Translations under genes and position numbers: made by a program
In this document: positions 60,451 through 64,000 of the stretch, piece by piece
How the letters are laid out: every line of letters starts with the position of its first letter
Numbering within the stretch: position 1 is the stretch's first letter
Notes under the pieces: model-generated
What the model was told of the DNA's origin: nothing
Database searches by the model: none
Seen by the model: only the letters and a program-made list of their open reading frames with translations
NCBI RefSeq assembly: GCF_035982055.1
Contig: NZ_CP108427.1
Location: 6,323,001-6,387,000 of the forward strand
Direction: 5' to 3'
Origin: Streptomyces sp. NBC_01288
GTDB lineage: Bacteria > Actinomycetota > Actinomycetes > Streptomycetales > Streptomycetaceae
Length of the DNA stretch: 64,000 nucleotides

Positions 60451-60777
60451 CTAGGGAGTGCTCCGCTCCCGTACCGGCTCCGCGGACGCGGACGACGCGG
60501 CGGCGGACACGGTCTCCCGCCGTACCGACACCGGCACGCGCTGCCGCTGCGGAACGGCCGGAGCCGCGGTCTGGGGGGCGGCCTGGGCCACTGTCCGGGT
60601 ACGGGTCTTCGGCTGCGGCACCGTCAGGGAGACGAGCACCCCGAGGGCGAGTGCCGCGCAGGCGATGACGGCGATGCCCAGACCCGAGTTCGTCTGTGAC
60701 AGCAGCAGCATGGCGAGCGTCGAGAAGATCACGGTGAACGAACCGTAGGCGAGCTGTGCGGCGGTCGGACGAGGCAT
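60451..60777 (-). CDS. Small membrane protein
   Basis: 108 residues with two helices (YGSFTVIFSTLAMLLLSQT, LGIAVIACAALALGVLVSL) and a basic, Ala/Pro-rich C terminus. No family recognised; conserved in layout in streptomycetes. ATG 60775-60777. Convergent with the RDD gene. Confidence 0.7.
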   Translation of the reverse strand: MPRPTAAQLAYGSFTVIFSTLAMLLLSQTNSGLGIAVIACAALALGVLVSLTVPQPKTRTRTVAQAAPQTAAPAVPQRQRVPVSVRRETVSAAASSASAEPVRERSTP

Positions 60778-60967
60778 GGCAATCGAGTCCTCGTTAGGCG
60801 ATGGAGGGGAGCTGTGAAAGGGGGGTGCGACAAGGATGTCGGCCTGGCTTTCCGCCGGTTCCGGGCGTTCCGCCAATCGACTCTATTCGCCTGCATGCCC
60901 GAGTGGAACGTGCAGTAAGCATGACCTAACCCACAGCTCCGGAGCATGGGGGGCGCACGGAGTCATA

Positions 60968-61127
60968 CCGTCCACCAAGTGGACGGATGCACGCGCCTGT
61001 TGAGTGGTCCACGAGTCGGCCGCGCGCGTCCGTAAAGCGGACCCCGGCTTCGCATAGTGCACTTGTCCTGCTCAAGTCAAGGTCTGTCTTTTCCCGTAAA
61101 CCTCTAGTCAAATAACGTCACTTGACT
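60968..61127. promoter_or_regulatory. Cluster of inverted repeats before secreted M6 protease
   Basis: CCGTCCAC-CAA-GTGGACGG (60968-60986), GTGGTCCAC (61004-61012), GTCCG-TAAAG-CGGAC (61028-61042) and AGTCAA-N10-TTGACT (61106-61127). The first three share GTCC/GGAC arms. They likely form a multi-site control region. Confidence 0.5.
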
Positions 61128-61211
61128 ATCACGCGTTCACCGCGCGCGGACCTCCATGACTCCAGGACCCCCCCTTCCGCGCGGTCGAGTGTGCGCAGGG
61201 GAGGACCTCAA

Positions 61212-63554
61212 GTGACCAGCAGACCCTGGACGTTCAGAGCGGCCGCGGTGGGCGTCGCCCTCGCGGCGGCCACCGCCACGTTCTCGACGTTCGCCGTGGC
61301 GGAGGCCAACACCTCGGCCAAGGCCACCACTGTCGACCGGCACGACCCGGCACCGGTCGCACAGAAGGAGCACGACCTCGACGGCCCGCTGAGCAAGACG
61401 CAGGACGCGCAGCGACAGGAGGCCCTGAACGAGGTCATAGCCGGCAAGGCCTCGGTCAAGGACCGCAACGGCTCGAAGGTCGTCCAGCTCAAGAGCAAGG
61501 GCGGCAAGAGCAAGTACGTCGAGCTGAGCCGGGAGAAGACCGACAAGATCTTCACGATCCTGGTCGAGTTCGGCGACCAGGTCGACAGCCGCTACGGCGG
61601 CACCGTCGGCCCGCTGCACAACCAGATAGCCGCGCCCGACCGGGCGAAGGACAACTCGACGGCCTGGCAGGCGGATTACAACCAGGCGCACTTCCAGGAC
61701 CTGTACTTCGGCACCGGCAAGAAGACCGAGTCGCTCAAGAAGTACTACGAGAAGCAGTCCTCGGGCCGCTACTCGGTCGACGGCGAGGTCACCGACTGGG
61801 TCAAGGTCCCCTACAACGAGGCCCGTTACGGCTCCAACAAGGCCTCCACCGGCGCCTGGTACGCGGTGCAGGACGGCGTCAACGCCTGGGTCGCCCAGCG
61901 CGAGGCCGCGGGTGACACGGCCGCCGAGATCAAGACGGAGCTGGCCCAGTTCGACCAGTGGGACCGCTACGACTACGACGGCGACGGCAACTTCAACGAG
62001 CCCGACGGCTACATCGACCACTTCCAGATCGTGCACGCCGGTGAGGACGAGTCGGCCGGCGGCGGCGCGCAGGGCGAGGACGCGATCTGGGCCCACCGCT
62101 GGTACGCCTTCGGCACCGACGCCGGCTCCACAGGCCCGGACACCAACAGGCTCGGCGGCACCCAGGTCGGCGACACCGGCGTCTGGGTCGGCGACTACAC
62201 CATCCAGCCGGAGAACGGCGGACTCGGCGTCTACGCCCACGAGTACGGCCACGACCTCGGCCTGCCCGACGAGTACGACACCGCGGGCGGCGAGAACTCC
62301 ACCGGCTTCTGGACGCTGATGTCGTCCGGCTCCTGGCTCGGCACCGGCAAGGAGGCCATCGGCGACCTGCCCGGCGACATGAACGCCTGGGACAAGCTCC
62401 AACTGGGCTGGCTGGACTACGACATCGCCAAGGCCGGCACCAAGTCGAAGCACACGCTGGGCGTCGCGGAGTACAACACCAAGAACGCCCAAGCGCTCGT
62501 GGTGCAGTTGCCCGAGAAGGCGGTCACCACCGACGTCATCGCCCCGGCACAGGGCGCCACCCAGTGGTGGAGCGGCAGCGGCAACAGCCTGAGCAACACC
62601 CTTTCCCGGACAGTGGACTTGACGGGCAAGACGTCCGCCGCGCTCACCCTGGACGGCTGGTACGACGCCGAGGCCGACTACGACTACCTCTACACCGAGG
62701 TGTCCACCAACGGCGGCACGAGCTGGACCCCGATCGACGGCACCCTCGCCGACGGCTCCGCCATCCCGCGTGACGGCAGCGGCAACCCGGCCCTCACCGG
62801 CACGGCGGCCGCGTACCAGAAGCTGACGTACCCGCTGGACGCCTACGCGGGCCAGAAGATCGACGTCCGCTTCCGCTACCAGACGGACAGCGGGGTGGCG
62901 CAGAAGGGCTTCACGGCCGACGAGATCACCGTGACCGCCGACGGCACCGCCCTCTTCTCCGACAACGCCGAGAGCGCCGACCCCGCGTGGACGGCCAAGG
63001 GCTTCACCCGCATCGGCTCGTCCTTCACGGACGACTACGCGCAGTACTACATCGCCGAGAACCGTCAATACGTGTCGTACGACAAGGTGTTGAAGGTCGG
63101 CCCGTACAACTTCGGCTTCTCGACGACCCGTCCGGACTGGGTGGAGCACTACGCCTACCAGAACGGCCTGTTGATCTGGAAGTGGGACACCTCGCAGGCG
63201 GACGACAACACCAGCGAGCACGCCGGTGAGGGTCTGATCCTGCCGATCGACTCCCACCCGACGCAGCTGAAGTGGTCCGACGGCACCCTGATGCGCAACC
63301 GCGTGCAGGCGTACGACTCGCCGTTCGGCCTGGACCGCACGGACTCGATGACGCTGCACAGCGCGGACGTCTCCACCAAGATCAAGTCGCAGCCGGGCGT
63401 GCCGGTCTTCGACGACGGCAGGTCGACCTACTACGACACGTCGAACCCGACGGCCGGTGTCAAGATCACTGACACCAACACCCGGATCAAGATCACCAAG
63501 GAGTCGCACGACGGCTCGACGGTGAGCCTCCAGGTCGGTCCTTCGGCGAAGTAG
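61212..63554 (+). CDS. Secreted M6 metalloprotease (immune inhibitor A type)
   Basis: 780-residue secreted protease. Signal peptide about 1-30 (TFRAAAVGVALAAATATFST). The zinc motif HEYGHDLGLPDEYD (about residue 343) with a downstream Glu is complete. An MAM/VCBS-like C-terminal region follows (YDAEADYDYLYTEVSTNGG). GTG 61212 has GGAGG upstream. Expected role is extracellular protein degradation during differentiation. Confidence 0.92.
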   Translation: MTSRPWTFRAAAVGVALAAATATFSTFAVAEANTSAKATTVDRHDPAPVAQKEHDLDGPLSKTQDAQRQEALNEVIAGKASVKDRNGSKVVQLKSKGGKSKYVELSREKTDKIFTILVEFGDQVDSRYGGTVGPLHNQIAAPDRAKDNSTAWQADYNQAHFQDLYFGTGKKTESLKKYYEKQSSGRYSVDGEVTDWVKVPYNEARYGSNKASTGAWYAVQDGVNAWVAQREAAGDTAAEIKTELAQFDQWDRYDYDGDGNFNEPDGYIDHFQIVHAGEDESAGGGAQGEDAIWAHRWYAFGTDAGSTGPDTNRLGGTQVGDTGVWVGDYTIQPENGGLGVYAHEYGHDLGLPDEYDTAGGENSTGFWTLMSSGSWLGTGKEAIGDLPGDMNAWDKLQLGWLDYDIAKAGTKSKHTLGVAEYNTKNAQALVVQLPEKAVTTDVIAPAQGATQWWSGSGNSLSNTLSRTVDLTGKTSAALTLDGWYDAEADYDYLYTEVSTNGGTSWTPIDGTLADGSAIPRDGSGNPALTGTAAAYQKLTYPLDAYAGQKIDVRFRYQTDSGVAQKGFTADEITVTADGTALFSDNAESADPAWTAKGFTRIGSSFTDDYAQYYIAENRQYVSYDKVLKVGPYNFGFSTTRPDWVEHYAYQNGLLIWKWDTSQADDNTSEHAGEGLILPIDSHPTQLKWSDGTLMRNRVQAYDSPFGLDRTDSMTLHSADVSTKIKSQPGVPVFDDGRSTYYDTSNPTAGVKITDTNTRIKITKESHDGSTVSLQVGPSAK

Positions 63555-63680
63555 TCGGTAAAAGCGCAGGTCAGAAACGTATCGGCGGTGACCCCCTGGC
63601 GGGTCGCCGCCGATCCGTGTTTAGGTGCGTCCTGTGCTCGGCTTATTGACACCGACTTCGACCTCGACCCGCCAGGGGGT

Positions 63681-64000
63681 GTGACCGCATTGTCCGCAGG
63701 AGGTTTCTGCAGGCTGCCGACCGGCAGCGTGGTGGTGGCGTTGAACCTGCCCAGACCCAGCGCCCAGGGTGACGGCTGCGTCCGCGTTCTCGTCCACGCA
63801 CGCAACCGCGCCCGGGCTCTGACCCGGCTCCGCAACCTCGGGATGCGGGCCGTCTACCTGCGCGGCAACGCGGAGCCGCCGACCCCGGACGAGATCACGG
63901 CCGTCCTGCACCACCCCGACGGCCTGATATGGCGCACGGCCCCGGCGCCTGACAACGCTGTCGTGATCCCGGGTCCGGAGCGGGCACAGGAGCTGTGGCA
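63681..64000 (+). CDS. Hypothetical protein (5' part)
   Basis: Open frame from GTG 63681 to the window end: VVVALNLPRPSAQGDGCVRV, VHARNRARALTRLRNLGMRA, VYLRGNAEPPTPDEITAVLH. It resembles a conserved streptomycete protein of unknown function. The GTG has no ideal ribosome site, so the start is uncertain. Confidence 0.55.
   Translation, partial: MTALSAGGFCRLPTGSVVVALNLPRPSAQGDGCVRVLVHARNRARALTRLRNLGMRAVYLRGNAEPPTPDEITAVLHHPDGLIWRTAPAPDNAVVIPGPERAQELW

Noticed and set aside
1..64000. CRISPR array
   Set aside because: Repeats seen are tandem without spacers; no cas gene is present.

Overview
The window is high-GC DNA with dense, often translationally overlapping genes, frequent GTG/TTG starts and families typical of Streptomyces: an SsgA-like protein, a DUF5753 XRE regulator, DUF2510/RDD membrane proteins, an ECF sigma/ZAS anti-sigma pair and an HU gene. 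From memory, the order sigU-rsuA-helicase-malic enzyme-hup-murA ... hpd ... ssgG matches the core chromosome of S. coelicolor around SCO2920-SCO2959. The main backbone is therefore ordinary Streptomyces chromosome interrupted by accessory patches.

Layout. 1-5.0 kb is an accessory, decayed patch: an XRE/DUF5753 regulator running off the left edge, the C-terminal stump of a large serine recombinase, several hairpins, a 26-bp tandem repeat, a Cys-rich small protein with its partner, an XRE/TPR-type regulator and an N-terminally short ATPase-fold protein. 5.0-11.9 kb holds a regulator and hydrolase pair, a NarK nitrate transporter, a uroporphyrinogen-III synthase fused to a winged helix, a repeat-rich intergenic stretch with 94-bp tandem repeats, a DUF1772 protein and a CGNR protein. 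12.1-21.1 kb is core: sigU-rsuA, a HelD-family RNA polymerase-recycling ATPase, a possible small RNA, NAD malic enzyme, HU, MurA, a YqgE-like protein and a DUF3039 protein. 21.3-26.1 kb is a sugar ABC transporter operon ending in a GH20 beta-N-acetylhexosaminidase. 26.3-31.7 kb is a three-subunit xanthine-dehydrogenase-like molybdoenzyme operon with unusual features.

31.8-35.1 kb has a double SUKH-4 immunity-like protein, a DinB-like protein, a DUF4328 membrane protein and an ABM-domain protein. 35.2-39.65 kb is an island bounded by a partial and a complete tRNA-Cys. Inside it lie remnants of a TetR gene, a Tn3-family transposase and a serine resolvase around an intact SDR/TetR divergent pair and an epimerase-like gene. 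39.8-46.7 kb has an MFS exporter, a Phd/Doc-type toxin-antitoxin pair, an SF2 helicase, an IclR regulator, a Lon-type S16 protease and an ArsR-like regulator. 46.8-51.0 kb is a glycine betaine/osmoprotectant ABC operon headed by an Lrp/AsnC regulator. The regulator is divergent from hpd (tyrosine catabolism), with a palindrome between them. 52.3-57.3 kb carries a secreted-lectin-like protein family member, a split three-subunit nitrile hydratase, a TPR protein and a GlcD-type oxidase. 57.4-64 kb has ssgG, two RDD proteins, a secreted M6 (immune inhibitor A) protease and a partial hypothetical gene.

I found no CRISPR array or biosynthetic gene cluster. The most unusual items are the molybdoenzyme large subunit that lacks canonical active-site motifs, with its FeS subunit carrying a long disordered extension, the tRNA-Cys-bounded nested island, and several multi-copy operator-like and tandem repeats.
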